In this document: one piece after another, positions 43,110 to 52,343 of the stretch | How positions within the stretch are numbered: position 1 is the first letter of the stretch | Layout of the letters: the number at the start of each line of letters is the position of its first letter | Assembly (NCBI GenBank): GCA_023460235.1 | Contig: JAEWRE010000039.1 | Location: forward strand, 124,001 to 188,000 | Length of the DNA stretch: 64,000 nt | Origin: Bacillota bacterium | Lineage (GTDB): Bacteria > Bacillota > Clostridia > TANB77 > CAG-465 | Reading direction: 5' to 3' | The notes under the pieces: model-generated | Seen by the model: only the letters and a program-made list of their open reading frames with translations | What the model was told of the DNA's origin: nothing | The model's database searches: none | Position numbers and translations under genes: made by a program

Positions 43110-44777
43110 TTAATTTTTTATATCTACAATTTGCATTTCTGCATATCTTACTTGACCTGCGCCACCATCTTGTTGAAGTGAATGTATTATTGATTTAAAC
43201 ACTGTCCACGTTCCAGGTATAGTATTCCATGCAACTTTATTAGTAGAAATCCTCATCATTCTGGCATTATTAGTTGCACCCCATATTCTCTCAAAATTGA
43301 ATGAAATATTTTTGTATGAACCATATTGATCAAATAATCCAACAACAGTGGCAGCATTATCAATTTGACAATTATCAGTATAGATTAACATCATTTGTGC
43401 ATATCTACTATATCCTTCAGGTAATGGAATTCTTGAATCAATATCACTTTTAAAATTATAAAATATATTTCCTAAGTCTTTCCAACTTCCCTTATCTATA
43501 TTTACAGGTGTATCTCCAGCTATACCAAATATGGGAAAACTTGCAACAATCTTATTTTTTGTAATACTATATAATTCTCTTCCTTTTCTAGCAGATAATG
43601 CATCTGTTGTACTATTACTATCAAAGCTATCTACAACTATGGATTCAAGAGGTACGCTATTTTTAGCTTTAATAATTGAATATTCAACGAAATAAGGTTG
43701 TAAATTATTATGAGCCTGACCGCCACCACCAAGATTAAATTTTAAATTTTGTAATGAATTTTCTGAATTATAAATCGTTGCATCTTTGTATTTTCCAGTA
43801 ACTGAATTTGAACTACTAAACACACCTTGAGGAGCCCAGGTATTAGAACCATTAGTGGATCCATGAAAATCTATCTGACCAGTAACATTAGGTATTTGAT
43901 TTAAAGTTAAAGTATGTGTTTTTGCACCACCTATTGTTCCTATCTTATTAAACTCTGTTTGAGAGCTATCATGTGATACTACAACCTTCCCTTTTTTATT
44001 TGGAAGATTAAATGTTGTTGAACCATCCCCTTCTCCATACATAATTCCTATAACATCAAATAAGTCTTTATATTCTGTTCTTGATACTGCTCTACCATCT
44101 TCAATAAGCCAATTACTAGGAGGATTAGCAGAAGGATAATATCCTTCAAATCCTATAGGAAGGGTATCTGAATTTATTGTGCCTTCACTATCAACTTTAA
44201 TTCCATCTGGACCAAACACAATAATATATTTTCCATCATCAATATTTGTATAATGATATTTTGGTATATTTACATTTACGCTTGTTGCTATTGCTAATTT
44301 TATATAGAATTTTTTACCTTTAGTAAAACCTTGTGCACCTAAATCGCCTTGAAGTAAACTTTCTATTGAAAATTCACTTTTTTGTTCTTTATATACTATT
44401 TTTGATAAGTCAATTTCGAATGGGCCATATTCAGTTCCTTCAGTTTTACCATTTTGATTATATGGAGATTCACTAGACCAATATTTTATATATTTTACAT
44501 CATACTTCTCTAAATATTTTAACTTACCAGTTGCTTTAAATTTAACTTTTTCATCAACATCATTTGACCTTGTAGCCTCAACACTAGTAAAGTATGGGGT
44601 ATAAAAAATTTCAACATTCAAAGGCTTAATGCTACTAGAAGTATTTCCCCTACTATCTACAATGGTTACTTTAACATAATCTTTTCCATCTTTTAAACTT
44701 TTAATCAATTTATCATCATTTAAATAAATTGTTTCTGTTAAATAGGAATATCCATTCGGAAATATTATACCTTCCAT
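43110..44777 (-). CDS. tail fibre with collar domain (receptor-binding candidate)
   Basis: 555 residues from the ATG at 44777, which overlaps the previous stop as TAATG with GGAGG upstream. Residues 1-90 look like the end of a DUF859-type beta-sandwich repeat (DYVKVTIVDSRGNTSSS). The middle, at about 205-370, is a phage tail collar domain: LPIGFEGYYPSANPPSNWL, DGRAVSRTEYKDLFDVIG, the GEGDGSTTFNLPNKKG motif and FNLGGGGQAHNNLQPYF. A C-terminal domain of about 170 residues follows, likely the receptor-binding head. Confidence 0.82.
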   Translation of the reverse strand: MEGIIFPNGYSYLTETIYLNDDKLIKSLKDGKDYVKVTIVDSRGNTSSSIKPLNVEIFYTPYFTSVEATRSNDVDEKVKFKATGKLKYLEKYDVKYIKYWSSESPYNQNGKTEGTEYGPFEIDLSKIVYKEQKSEFSIESLLQGDLGAQGFTKGKKFYIKLAIATSVNVNIPKYHYTNIDDGKYIIVFGPDGIKVDSEGTINSDTLPIGFEGYYPSANPPSNWLIEDGRAVSRTEYKDLFDVIGIMYGEGDGSTTFNLPNKKGKVVVSHDSSQTEFNKIGTIGGAKTHTLTLNQIPNVTGQIDFHGSTNGSNTWAPQGVFSSSNSVTGKYKDATIYNSENSLQNLKFNLGGGGQAHNNLQPYFVEYSIIKAKNSVPLESIVVDSFDSNSTTDALSARKGRELYSITKNKIVASFPIFGIAGDTPVNIDKGSWKDLGNIFYNFKSDIDSRIPLPEGYSRYAQMMLIYTDNCQIDNAATVVGLFDQYGSYKNISFNFERIWGATNNARMMRISTNKVAWNTIPGTWTVFKSIIHSLQQDGGAGQVRYAEMQIVDIKN

Positions 44778-45694
44778 TATAACAACACCTCCTCTGTTTG
44801 CCCGTTCCATTCTATTATTGCCTTTTTTAAGGTAGCTCCATTTTTTGCTTTAAGACTATCATTCTTTATAGCAATATAAGCATTAGATAGGGTTCCATAT
44901 AATTCAAATCCAGCAATTATATTGTTTATTTCTTGATTTGAACTAGTCCCACCCTCAATATCAAATATTCCAAAAATAGGGATCTCTGGATTACTATTAA
45001 CAACCTTACATTCACCATTTGCAGTAGTAGTTCCTAAATATGTATTGTCAATATAAGTATAGAGATTAATTCTTATATTGGCTATTTTACTATTTGGCAA
45101 TAAATTATAAAAAGTATCTTTTATATCAGCTAAATTGAGAGTAAAATTCTTAGAATTTTTTTCAAACTTTTTTATATTTATCCATGTATTATTTACATAC
45201 ATATCTAAATCTAATTTATAATTATAATTTTGATTGGTTATATCTGATATATTTATATTTAAGTTATTTCCAATATCAAAATTTATATTAGAACTTATAT
45301 TACTTGATACATAACCAGTTGGGGTTGTTAATGTTCTATCGGCTCCAGTATCGTATGTTATACTCCCTCCATTTGTGCTTTTAAATATAACTCTACAACC
45401 ATTTATTTGGTTACTTCCATATCCTTTATTAAACCAATAATAATCAGAATCAGAAGGAAAGTAACTTGTACCACTCCCATTATTTGGTGTGTTTGCTTTT
45501 ATTTGTCTACCATAATTAGTTCCTTCAGTATATACATCTGAAATTATATTATAACCAAAATAATATCCATTATCTATTGCCCACGTTAATTTCCATCGTA
45601 TACCAAGTCTAGGACCATCTCTTGTTGTTTCATATTCAACAATATAATTTATATGTCCCCATTGATTTTCTTTGCCTTGTGCGAATACTTGCAT
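44777..45694 (-). CDS. tail fibre/baseplate protein, DUF859-like
   Basis: 305 residues. The N-terminal 100 residues are aromatic and glycine-rich (GHINYIVEYETTRDGPRLG). The rest contains beta-sandwich repeats with the TAKNGATLKK-like motif (LKAKNGATLKKAIIEWNGQ) of DUF859 phage structural proteins. It ends inside what normally is one continuous domain, which resumes in the next gene after a TAATG overlap. The ribosome binding site is AGGAGG. Part of the tail operon. Confidence 0.65.
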   Translation of the reverse strand: MQVFAQGKENQWGHINYIVEYETTRDGPRLGIRWKLTWAIDNGYYFGYNIISDVYTEGTNYGRQIKANTPNNGSGTSYFPSDSDYYWFNKGYGSNQINGCRVIFKSTNGGSITYDTGADRTLTTPTGYVSSNISSNINFDIGNNLNINISDITNQNYNYKLDLDMYVNNTWINIKKFEKNSKNFTLNLADIKDTFYNLLPNSKIANIRINLYTYIDNTYLGTTTANGECKVVNSNPEIPIFGIFDIEGGTSSNQEINNIIAGFELYGTLSNAYIAIKNDSLKAKNGATLKKAIIEWNGQTEEVLL

Positions 45695-45705
45695 AATTTT
45701 TCCTC

Positions 45706-47580
45706 CTAACTATCCTTATCATAAGATATTCCTACTCTTCCATCCTGTAGCACTGTTATTCTCATTTTTCCTATATTTAAACGTTCAAAGAAGGTTGCTC
45801 TATCAAATGTTGAATTATCGCCATTAAATTCGGCTTTAACTTTATTTGTTTCTCTATTTTTTATTATTGTTCCTTCAGCACCAAAAATTGTCTTAGTATT
45901 TTTTATTGTACTTTCAACCTCAAATCCATTATGGCCAAAAGAATAATTGGTTCCTACTAATTCACCAGGATAACTTTGATAACCAAGTCGTCCCCCTTTA
46001 TTAAACATACAATCACAAAATAATGTATAATTATTATCACTTAAAATTTCAATCTCGACTTGTGACATAGTACTATTTACTGGAAATTCTACCTCTGTAA
46101 AAATACCTGGCTCGATTTCAATATTATATATTTTTTCTATACCTGTTGTTATTTTAACTTGTACATTTGTAAGCTCTAATTTATATATAATACAACTAAA
46201 TGTATATTCTGTATTTTCCTTTATTTTTATAGGAGCAAACTTTACACTACCATTATTTATTTTTATTGCTGTTTTAGATATAGTATTTTCTAAGATTTCA
46301 TTATTTTGTACAATACTCACGTTGCCATTTTTTATATTACCATCATATCCTAAACGTAAAGTACTATCTTGTAGAAGGTTCAAACCACCAGCTTGCTGTA
46401 AATTTATATTCACATTATCAACATTTTGTGTTATTTTGCTTATTCTCGTGTTATTTTCTTCTACTAAACTTGCTACTGATTGTATAGTTTGATCTTGCTT
46501 ATTTACTATAATTTCTGTCCTTTTAGCAATTTCTAGAGCTGTAACTGGGTTCTCATATTCAATACTAGCCTTTGTTATACTAGGTGCTTCAAATCCTATT
46601 TCAGTTCCTTCAATATTAATTTTTAATATTATTGTTTTAATACTTTCTCCAGATTTATTTTTTACAGTTACAGCATCACCTACTTCAATGTAAGGATATA
46701 AACAATTTTTTAAAGTCATTGAAGAGTAACCAAAACCTGTGGATTTATTATATATTTGGCTTATTAATTGTTCTCTTTTATTTTGTGTATAGGCAAAGGG
46801 ATTATCTACAAGCATTAAGTAATTTTCTCCATAGTATTGAATTCCTTCTTCCCATCTCATAGTAACATTTTCACCTTCAATATTAGATGCTCCAAGTCCA
46901 ACAACTGTAATAGGTTGAATATCTCTATTATCTTCAAATTCTGAATATTCATTAGTTTCAATTACTATATCAGTCATATTTGCAAATATTAATTTTAATT
47001 TGTCATCTATTATTTTGGCAAAATTACAACTTATACCTGAAATAGCACTAATAACATTCCCAAATTGTGCTCCATCAAATTGATTGCTATCAACAATAAA
47101 TCCTGAATTTTCAAATTCAGTAAAATCATATTCAACATCACACTTAATGCAACATTCTTCAAGCACATCTAGTATTGTTACGCTACCACTTGAATAATTT
47201 AATTCTGAGTTGTACGATTTTGCAAACTTTAAACCATAATCATAAGCAGTTACTTTAATACTTTCTTTTGTATCACTTTCCTTTATATCATAAACTATAA
47301 ATGTTCCATATCCTATTGATTCCCAAGTCCCATCTTCCAGCTTAAACTCCTTAAATGCCTTAAAATCTTTTTGTTTGAAATCAATATTACTATCTGAATA
47401 ATCAAATTCAATTCTCTTCATAATAAAATTTTGTATAAAATTTCCATCTTTGTAGCAATCATCATAAAGATTAAACCACAGATATATTCTATCTGTGGTT
47501 CCATTTAAGATAATATAATCTCTTTCAATTATATTATCTTTTTTTAGTGTATTTTTTAAAGCAATAGAAACATTTTTCAT
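45706..47580 (-). CDS. tail hub / tail-associated structural protein
   Basis: 624 residues. The N-terminal ~340 residues resemble the baseplate hub of siphophages (LDVLEECCIKCDVEY, then FDGAQFGNVISAISGISCNF and YIEVGDAVTVKNKSGE). A coiled-coil segment at about 345-400 (VNKQDQTIQSVASLVEEN) precedes a carbohydrate-binding-like module near 400-530 and a beta end (IKNRETNKVKAEFNGDNS). It attaches the tail tip to the fibre. The start overlaps the distal tail gene stop as TAATG. Confidence 0.78.
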   Translation of the reverse strand: MKNVSIALKNTLKKDNIIERDYIILNGTTDRIYLWFNLYDDCYKDGNFIQNFIMKRIEFDYSDSNIDFKQKDFKAFKEFKLEDGTWESIGYGTFIVYDIKESDTKESIKVTAYDYGLKFAKSYNSELNYSSGSVTILDVLEECCIKCDVEYDFTEFENSGFIVDSNQFDGAQFGNVISAISGISCNFAKIIDDKLKLIFANMTDIVIETNEYSEFEDNRDIQPITVVGLGASNIEGENVTMRWEEGIQYYGENYLMLVDNPFAYTQNKREQLISQIYNKSTGFGYSSMTLKNCLYPYIEVGDAVTVKNKSGESIKTIILKINIEGTEIGFEAPSITKASIEYENPVTALEIAKRTEIIVNKQDQTIQSVASLVEENNTRISKITQNVDNVNINLQQAGGLNLLQDSTLRLGYDGNIKNGNVSIVQNNEILENTISKTAIKINNGSVKFAPIKIKENTEYTFSCIIYKLELTNVQVKITTGIEKIYNIEIEPGIFTEVEFPVNSTMSQVEIEILSDNNYTLFCDCMFNKGGRLGYQSYPGELVGTNYSFGHNGFEVESTIKNTKTIFGAEGTIIKNRETNKVKAEFNGDNSTFDRATFFERLNIGKMRITVLQDGRVGISYDKDS

Positions 47581-47954
47581 TACACTATCACCTCACTACT
47601 TTTTTCTAATATGACATCAAATTCAGAATATGATTCCCCATATTTACTATATATTAAATTTTTAGATCCTTTGGTTACTATAAAATTATATTTTTTATAA
47701 CTTCTTGTATTTGGATTCCAAACTTCATATTCTCCATCTACAAATCTTTCATTATATTCTTTTATAGTTGAACCATCTAGTTGCCCTATATTTATTCCAA
47801 TTGTTAAAGTATTATAAGAAGCATAAATGATTTTTATGCTCCCATCTGCCTTTATAGATTTATTTAAAACAACTGGTTGTTCATCAAATTCATATCCTTC
47901 ACTCAATATATTACTAAATTTATATGTTCCTTTTTTTATTAAATAATCTTCCAT
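47580..47954 (-). CDS. distal tail-like protein
   Basis: 124 residues, beta-rich, with no signal peptide. The sequence (DGSIKIIYASYNTLTIGINI, then SKYGESYSEFDVILEKS) and its position between tape measure and hub suggest a distal tail or tail-tip adaptor protein of siphophage type. It is shorter than classical Dit proteins (~250 residues) and closer to small DUF6711-like phage proteins. The ribosome binding site is AGGAGG. Confidence 0.6.
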   Translation of the reverse strand: MEDYLIKKGTYKFSNILSEGYEFDEQPVVLNKSIKADGSIKIIYASYNTLTIGINIGQLDGSTIKEYNERFVDGEYEVWNPNTRSYKKYNFIVTKGSKNLIYSKYGESYSEFDVILEKSSEVIV

Positions 47955-47963
47955 ATGTACCTC

Positions 47964-49187
47964 CTAGAAGCCATACTGTAATTCTAATTTTTTATTTACT
48001 CTATTTGTGTTTTTTGCAACTTTTTCTCCATCTAGTTCTACGGTAGAGTTTATAATTATTTCTTTATTATCACTTATGGCTTGTAATGTTGCCTGTGTTT
48101 TATCTTCATTTTCCACTTGCATTGTTGCTGTAGACGTTAAATTAGCACTTAATTTTCCTGTTTCAATATCTATTGTTTTTTGCATATCAGCATAAACATA
48201 TTTTATATTTTTTATAAATCCCTCTCCAATGCCCAGAGCTATATACTTGCCTACTTCATCCCTAAATTCTTTTGATGGACTATGTATTCCTAATACGCTT
48301 TTCATTCCATCTAATATTCCTTTTGCAAAACTTGCAATTTTATCTTTTAACCATGCAGCAGCATTATTTATTCCATTCCACAAGCCTTCAACAATGTTTT
48401 TACCTATATTTAACATATTGGCCGGTAAATCATTAAAAAAATTAGATATGTTTTCTATTATTAATGGTATGTTTTCCATGATCATATTTTTCATATTAAT
48501 AATCCATAATTCAATATTATCTATAGTTTTTAATAACAAATTTAAAATATTTTCTGGTAATTCTCTAAACCAATTTATTACACTATTTATTATTTTTGGT
48601 AGTTCTGTTGTAATCCAACTAGTTATATCTATTCCAAATTTAATAATATACCCTAAAACCACCCCTATTAGATACCCTACATTATATGGTAATTCTTTGA
48701 ACCAGTTTATTGCCATAGATATCCAACTAGGTATTGTTTCAATAAAAAAATTACCTATAGCATTGAATACTTCTGATATCACATCTTTAACATTGTTAAA
48801 GATGTCAATAATTGCATTTCTAAAATCTTCATTTGTTGTCCATAGATATATTATTGATGCAATTAATCCTGCAATCAAGCCTACAATTATAGGAATAGGA
48901 TTTGACAACAACATTGCAAAGTTTAAATTAATCTGTGATGTCGTCATTACATCTAATGCATTGCTTACTATCTGTATAATTTCACTTACTTCTTTTGCTA
49001 AACCTAATGCTGCATCAAATGAAGCTATTACCTCATTCATAGACATTGATGATTGTAAAGCCATAAACACCCCTGTTAACGGAATTATTACTTTCACTAA
49101 ATTATTTAATTTATCTGTGGCTTCTTGTGCATCACTTGCAACAGAGACAATTGGATTTTTTATCGATTTATTTGATTCTTTTGCCAT
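47964..49187 (-). CDS. short tape measure protein
   Basis: 407 residues. After a 30-residue head come hydrophobic stretches (about 30-50 and 85-125, MLLSNPIPIIVGLIAGLIAS), the motif YLWTTNEDFRNAIIDIFNNV and repeated WxxxLP units (AINWFKELPYNVGYLIG, VINWFRELPENILN). The end has the LGIHSPSKEFRDEVGKYI motif typical of siphophage tape measures. Most phage tape measures are 700-1500 residues; the long N-terminal coiled coil is absent here. By the usual 0.15 nm per residue it would set a tail of roughly 60 nm. Confidence 0.8.
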   Translation of the reverse strand: MAKESNKSIKNPIVSVASDAQEATDKLNNLVKVIIPLTGVFMALQSSMSMNEVIASFDAALGLAKEVSEIIQIVSNALDVMTTSQINLNFAMLLSNPIPIIVGLIAGLIASIIYLWTTNEDFRNAIIDIFNNVKDVISEVFNAIGNFFIETIPSWISMAINWFKELPYNVGYLIGVVLGYIIKFGIDITSWITTELPKIINSVINWFRELPENILNLLLKTIDNIELWIINMKNMIMENIPLIIENISNFFNDLPANMLNIGKNIVEGLWNGINNAAAWLKDKIASFAKGILDGMKSVLGIHSPSKEFRDEVGKYIALGIGEGFIKNIKYVYADMQKTIDIETGKLSANLTSTATMQVENEDKTQATLQAISDNKEIIINSTVELDGEKVAKNTNRVNKKLELQYGF

Positions 49188-49206
49188 CTTTTCACCTCAC
49201 TTTTAC

Positions 49207-49240
49207 AAAAAAGAATGCATCCTTAGATGCATTCTTTTTT
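49207..49240 (-). terminator. strong terminator inside the tail operon
   Basis: Perfect 15-base arms AAAAAAGAATGCATC and GATGCATTCTTTTTT around a four-base loop. On the minus strand it ends in six Ts. It lies between the tail chaperone gene and the tape measure gene, so part of transcription should stop here. Confidence 0.88.
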
Positions 49241-49285
49241 CTAATTTTATTTTTTATTATTTGATTCTTTCTTATATATATTGTT

Positions 49286-49861
49286 TTACCAAAAAACACT
49301 ACCAAAATCCCTTTCTTTTTCTTCTGTTGTGCGTACATCAGGCAACGCATATAATTTTCTTAGTTTTTTATAGTGATTCTTTGTTTCTTTATCTTTAATC
49401 TTAGATAAATCAATTGCTCTATAACCCATTATTTTTGATATTTGGGTATTTTCATTTAATCCATTAAACATAGCTTTGAATTCCCACCAGTGTAAGCATT
49501 TTACTTTGTTTAAATTTATTTGATATTGTTCTAAAAAAGCATCAAAAATATAATCTGCATCAAATTGATAACTGTATATTTGATTTGATCTATTATCATT
49601 ATTTTCAGAACTGACTAATTCTTTCTTTTCATCTCTTCCACATCGATAAAACCAAAGCATGTCTTTTATAGCAATATTGATATCCTTAATTTTAGATAAA
49701 TCATAATAGAGATTAAGAGCAAGTAGAATTTTATCTTTTTCAAATATTTTATTATCTTGCATAAGTAATTCAAATTTAATAGAAGTCCTAAAGTCTGTAT
49801 CTATTTCAAGTCCATTTTGAGTTATTTGGGGTAATTTATCTAATAATATATTAGTTAGCAT
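49286..49861 (-). CDS. tail assembly protein, Gp15 family
   Basis: 191 residues. The pattern LHWWEFKAMFNGLNENTQIS followed by IMGYRAIDLSKIKDKETKNHY fits the bacteriophage Gp15 family, found just before the tape measure in many Gram-positive siphophages, at the place of tail assembly chaperone T. Ends in ERDFGSVFW. It starts 3 bases after the previous gene. No frameshift signal joining it to that gene is visible. Confidence 0.8.
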   Translation of the reverse strand: MLTNILLDKLPQITQNGLEIDTDFRTSIKFELLMQDNKIFEKDKILLALNLYYDLSKIKDINIAIKDMLWFYRCGRDEKKELVSSENNDNRSNQIYSYQFDADYIFDAFLEQYQINLNKVKCLHWWEFKAMFNGLNENTQISKIMGYRAIDLSKIKDKETKNHYKKLRKLYALPDVRTTEEKERDFGSVFW

Positions 49862-49864
49862 ATA

Positions 49865-50218
49865 CTACTTCCTTTTTTGTACTCTTCTTTGTTCTCTATT
49901 AGGTTGATATCTATTAAAAGTATTTTCAAATTCCTTTTGCTGTTCTAATTTCTCTTTAACAATATCCTCAAAAGCAGTTATACAATCTTGTAAATTATTT
50001 TTTTCACCAAAAATATTAAGTGATACTCCTTCACCGAAAACATTATCAAAGAATTCCTTTATTAGTATACATTCTAATTTTATAGTTTCAGATAATTTCA
50101 TATCTTTTTTTTCATATTCTTCTGCCTTTTCTTTAACCTTTTGCACTTCAATTTCAAATTTTTCAACGCAATCAGCATCTAAAAAATCAAAATCAACTTC
50201 TACTTCTCTTATTTTCAT
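49865..50218 (-). CDS. tail assembly chaperone-like protein
   Basis: 117 residues, acidic and helical at the N-terminus (KIREVEVDFDFLDADCVEKF), with charged coiled-coil stretches and a very basic end (NREQRRVQKRK). It occupies the chaperone G position between the tail tube and the Gp15 gene. Assignment is mainly by position and general composition. The ribosome binding site is AGGAGG. Confidence 0.7.
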   Translation of the reverse strand: MKIREVEVDFDFLDADCVEKFEIEVQKVKEKAEEYEKKDMKLSETIKLECILIKEFFDNVFGEGVSLNIFGEKNNLQDCITAFEDIVKEKLEQQKEFENTFNRYQPNREQRRVQKRK

Positions 50219-50221
50219 CTA

Positions 50222-50710
50222 TTATTCCTCCTCTGCTGTAAATGTTGATGATTCCCAATTATCAGTTGTACTTGCTATACCTTCAATTATATCTCCTTGT
50301 GCTGCAAAAGTACCACTATATTGATAAGCATCAGTTCCATCGCCATCAGCTTCTGGAATTACTGAATATACTCTCTTTTTAGCTTTAAATGTTCCAGCTG
50401 TTGAACCAGCTTCATTAAAATTAACTGTAACTATCTCAACAATCTTGCCAGTAATTTCTTTATCATGTACTTCTGCTATAAGATCTTGTACATCATTATC
50501 AATCATTCTGTCAAAGTTATATGCAATTTCTGTTGCATATCCAGTAACATCTTTTCTTTGTGTTCTTTCCTCAACATATCTTCTTTCATATGTACTTGAA
50601 TTTAAACTTTTTCCACTTTCAGTAAATCCAGTCATTCTTGAATAATTTTCTCCGTTAGCTGTAGCTTTCATAAAATTTACGATATCTGCTCTGTTATATA
50701 ATTTTCCCAT
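50222..50710 (-). CDS. major tail (tube) protein
   Basis: 162 residues, beta-rich and acidic. The sequence YERRYVEERTQRKDVTGYA, then EIAYNFDRMIDNDVQDLI, and the later GTFKAKKRVYSVIPEADG fits the tail tube family of Clostridial siphophages. It would assemble as stacked hexamers forming the tail shaft. It follows the tail terminator by 3 bases and has an AAGGAGG site. Confidence 0.82.
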   Translation of the reverse strand: MGKLYNRADIVNFMKATANGENYSRMTGFTESGKSLNSSTYERRYVEERTQRKDVTGYATEIAYNFDRMIDNDVQDLIAEVHDKEITGKIVEIVTVNFNEAGSTAGTFKAKKRVYSVIPEADGDGTDAYQYSGTFAAQGDIIEGIASTTDNWESSTFTAEEE

Positions 50711-50712
50711 TT

Positions 50713-51126
50713 TTAATTTCCTCCTTCAAAATAAACAACTTGCATTTTTACTATGTAGTTTGCAATCGTCTCATTTTTTTGCAAAATATATCCTGGTGTT
50801 GTACATTTTATACTTTCAATTCCAGATATATTAAGCAAATTACTAGATTTGTTTTGTGTTTCAATCCATTTATTAAAATCTTCAAAAAATTTACTGTTAG
50901 TAAGATTTTGAAGATCAGTAAATGAGCCACTAACAGTAAAATCAAATGTCATTTGCTTTAAACTACTACCATCAGCATATTGTTTATAAACTAAATTAGA
51001 TTGTGTTAAATCCATGCTGTAATTACTTATTTCATCACTAACATAATCAACAATTATTTTTCCATTTTCAAAACATGGACATGTTGCTATAATGTCTTTA
51101 ACTAATTCTATCTTTGATTTAGACAT
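50713..51126 (-). CDS. tail terminator-like protein (often annotated minor capsid)
   Basis: 137 residues, alpha/beta, with the pattern GKIIVDYVSDEISNYSMDLT, YADGSSLKQMTFDFTVSGSF and SKFFEDFNKWIETQNKS, then ANYIVKMQVVYFEG at the end. Homologous phage genes are often labelled minor capsid protein, but the position before the tail tube and the fold pattern suit the tail terminator, which caps a finished tail. It is the first gene of the tail operon, with AGAGGAG upstream. Confidence 0.72.
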   Translation of the reverse strand: MSKSKIELVKDIIATCPCFENGKIIVDYVSDEISNYSMDLTQSNLVYKQYADGSSLKQMTFDFTVSGSFTDLQNLTNSKFFEDFNKWIETQNKSSNLLNISGIESIKCTTPGYILQKNETIANYIVKMQVVYFEGGN

Positions 51127-51701
51127 TTTAATATACTCCTCTACCTCTTTGCAAATTTTTCTCCTTATATATATAGAAAATTACAATTCAATTATAATAT
51201 TGTATTTAAAAGTATTTAACTTTTATTCAGATTATAATAAAAAATTAATGTTTATCTTTTTACTCTTTAACCAAGATAGTTTGTATTTGTTTTCTTATTT
51301 TTATATAATACTTTGAGTATAAATCATATTAAAACTTTAACATTATAATATCTCTACGTATAGATATTATTTAATATAAATCTATATGTTTATATGATAT
51401 ATACTCTAATAAAAATAAGTTTCTAATATAAATATATTTCTATTTTTAGTATTAATTTTTTTATATACTTTGAATTGTTAGATTCTACATATTTTCAGAT
51501 TTTAAATTTTGCATTGAAACTTTTGATAATGATTTTAACTAATTTGATAATTTATCCTCCAGCTGAAAGGTTGTTAATTTATTAAATTAGTATCTCATCA
51601 TCACTATTGTATAATCTAAACTATTTATTAGTTAGATTATATGCTTCTTTAACGTCTAGCTCCAAAGACGAAATTACCTTAGATGCTATTAATTTTTTTA
51701 A
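51127..51701. other. gene-free stretch between holin and tail operon
   Basis: 575 bases, extremely AT-rich, with no credible gene on either strand. A TATAAT on the minus strand at 51191-51196, without a good -35, may be the activator-dependent tail promoter. A GGAGG at 51556-51560 (minus strand) has no start codon behind it, and past the holin stop the same frame reads LELDVKEAYNLTNK before another stop. Both may be scars of lost genes. Confidence 0.5.
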
Positions 51702-52127
51702 TTATTTTACATCCAAATTTTTATCTTTTAATTGTGTAAGTATATCTTTTAATTTATTTGGATATGGAACTCCTAATTTTGTTGTATTTTCTAAAAGTGA
51801 GATTCCTTCGTTGGCAATATAAAAGAATATTGATAGTTTCCTTAGCATATCAATGTTAAGTGCTTGATCTAGCATGTTGCATAAACCTATTAAACCAAAA
51901 ATTAAGAATTTTTTAAATATACCTTTATATCCAACCTCAGAATTTAAATTTTTATTTATAAATATTGCCACTGCAAGTCCAGTTATAAAGTCAGTAAATG
52001 TAAATGCAACTAAAACACTCATAGAAATATCCCATCCACCTAAATAATTTAATATCAATGTACCAAGTGTAGCAAATATTAAACAAATCCATTGCCCAAT
52101 TTCACTTAAATTACTTAATCTAAACAT
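51702..52127 (-). CDS. phage holin (toxin secretion/lysis family)
   Basis: 141 residues with three or four hydrophobic segments (about 12-28, 32-55, 70-88 and 95-110). The C-terminal motif YIANEGISLLENTTKLGVPYPNKL is typical of the Gram-positive holin 4_1 family. It should form membrane holes that release the lysin. The ribosome binding site GGGAGGTG is strong. It is unusual in lying upstream of the tail genes, while the lysin is downstream of them. Confidence 0.88.
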   Translation of the reverse strand: MFRLSNLSEIGQWICLIFATLGTLILNYLGGWDISMSVLVAFTFTDFITGLAVAIFINKNLNSEVGYKGIFKKFLIFGLIGLCNMLDQALNIDMLRKLSIFFYIANEGISLLENTTKLGVPYPNKLKDILTQLKDKNLDVK

Positions 52128-52149
52128 TTTTCACCTCCCTTTTTTCTAA

Positions 52150-52183
52150 ATAAAAAAACATTGTACTTATACAACGTTTTTTA
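52150..52183 (-). terminator. terminator before the holin gene
   Basis: On the minus strand AAAAACGTTGT and ACAATGTTTTT flank a six-base loop and continue in Ts. It separates the late-regulator-like gene from holin and tail genes. Confidence 0.7.
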
Positions 52184-52343
52184 TTAATAGAATTTATATT
52201 AAATCTATGACTTATTACAAGCTAATTAAATTAAAGTAAATTAATTTGTAAAATTTATCTAATGTTTATATCTATTGCTATTATACATTATAACATGGTT
52301 TTTATATAAATTTCTATTCTTTAAATCCCAGTTTTTTCCCAAT

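Noticed and set aside
48229..49398. Long plus-strand open frame (389 codons) opposite the tape measure gene
   Set aside because: It is the antisense of a hydrophobic repeat protein, has no ribosome binding site and overlaps a strong terminator. The minus strand has clear phage motifs.
50713..51126. Evidence for a capsid because this gene is often called 'minor capsid protein'
   Set aside because: The label is inherited; position and fold pattern match tail terminators, and no major capsid, portal or terminase accompanies it.
51540..51570. GGAGG followed by ATT as a second non-ATG start, as at 40483
   Set aside because: The following frame is only about 18 codons and low complexity, with no family resemblance; more likely a scar or chance.
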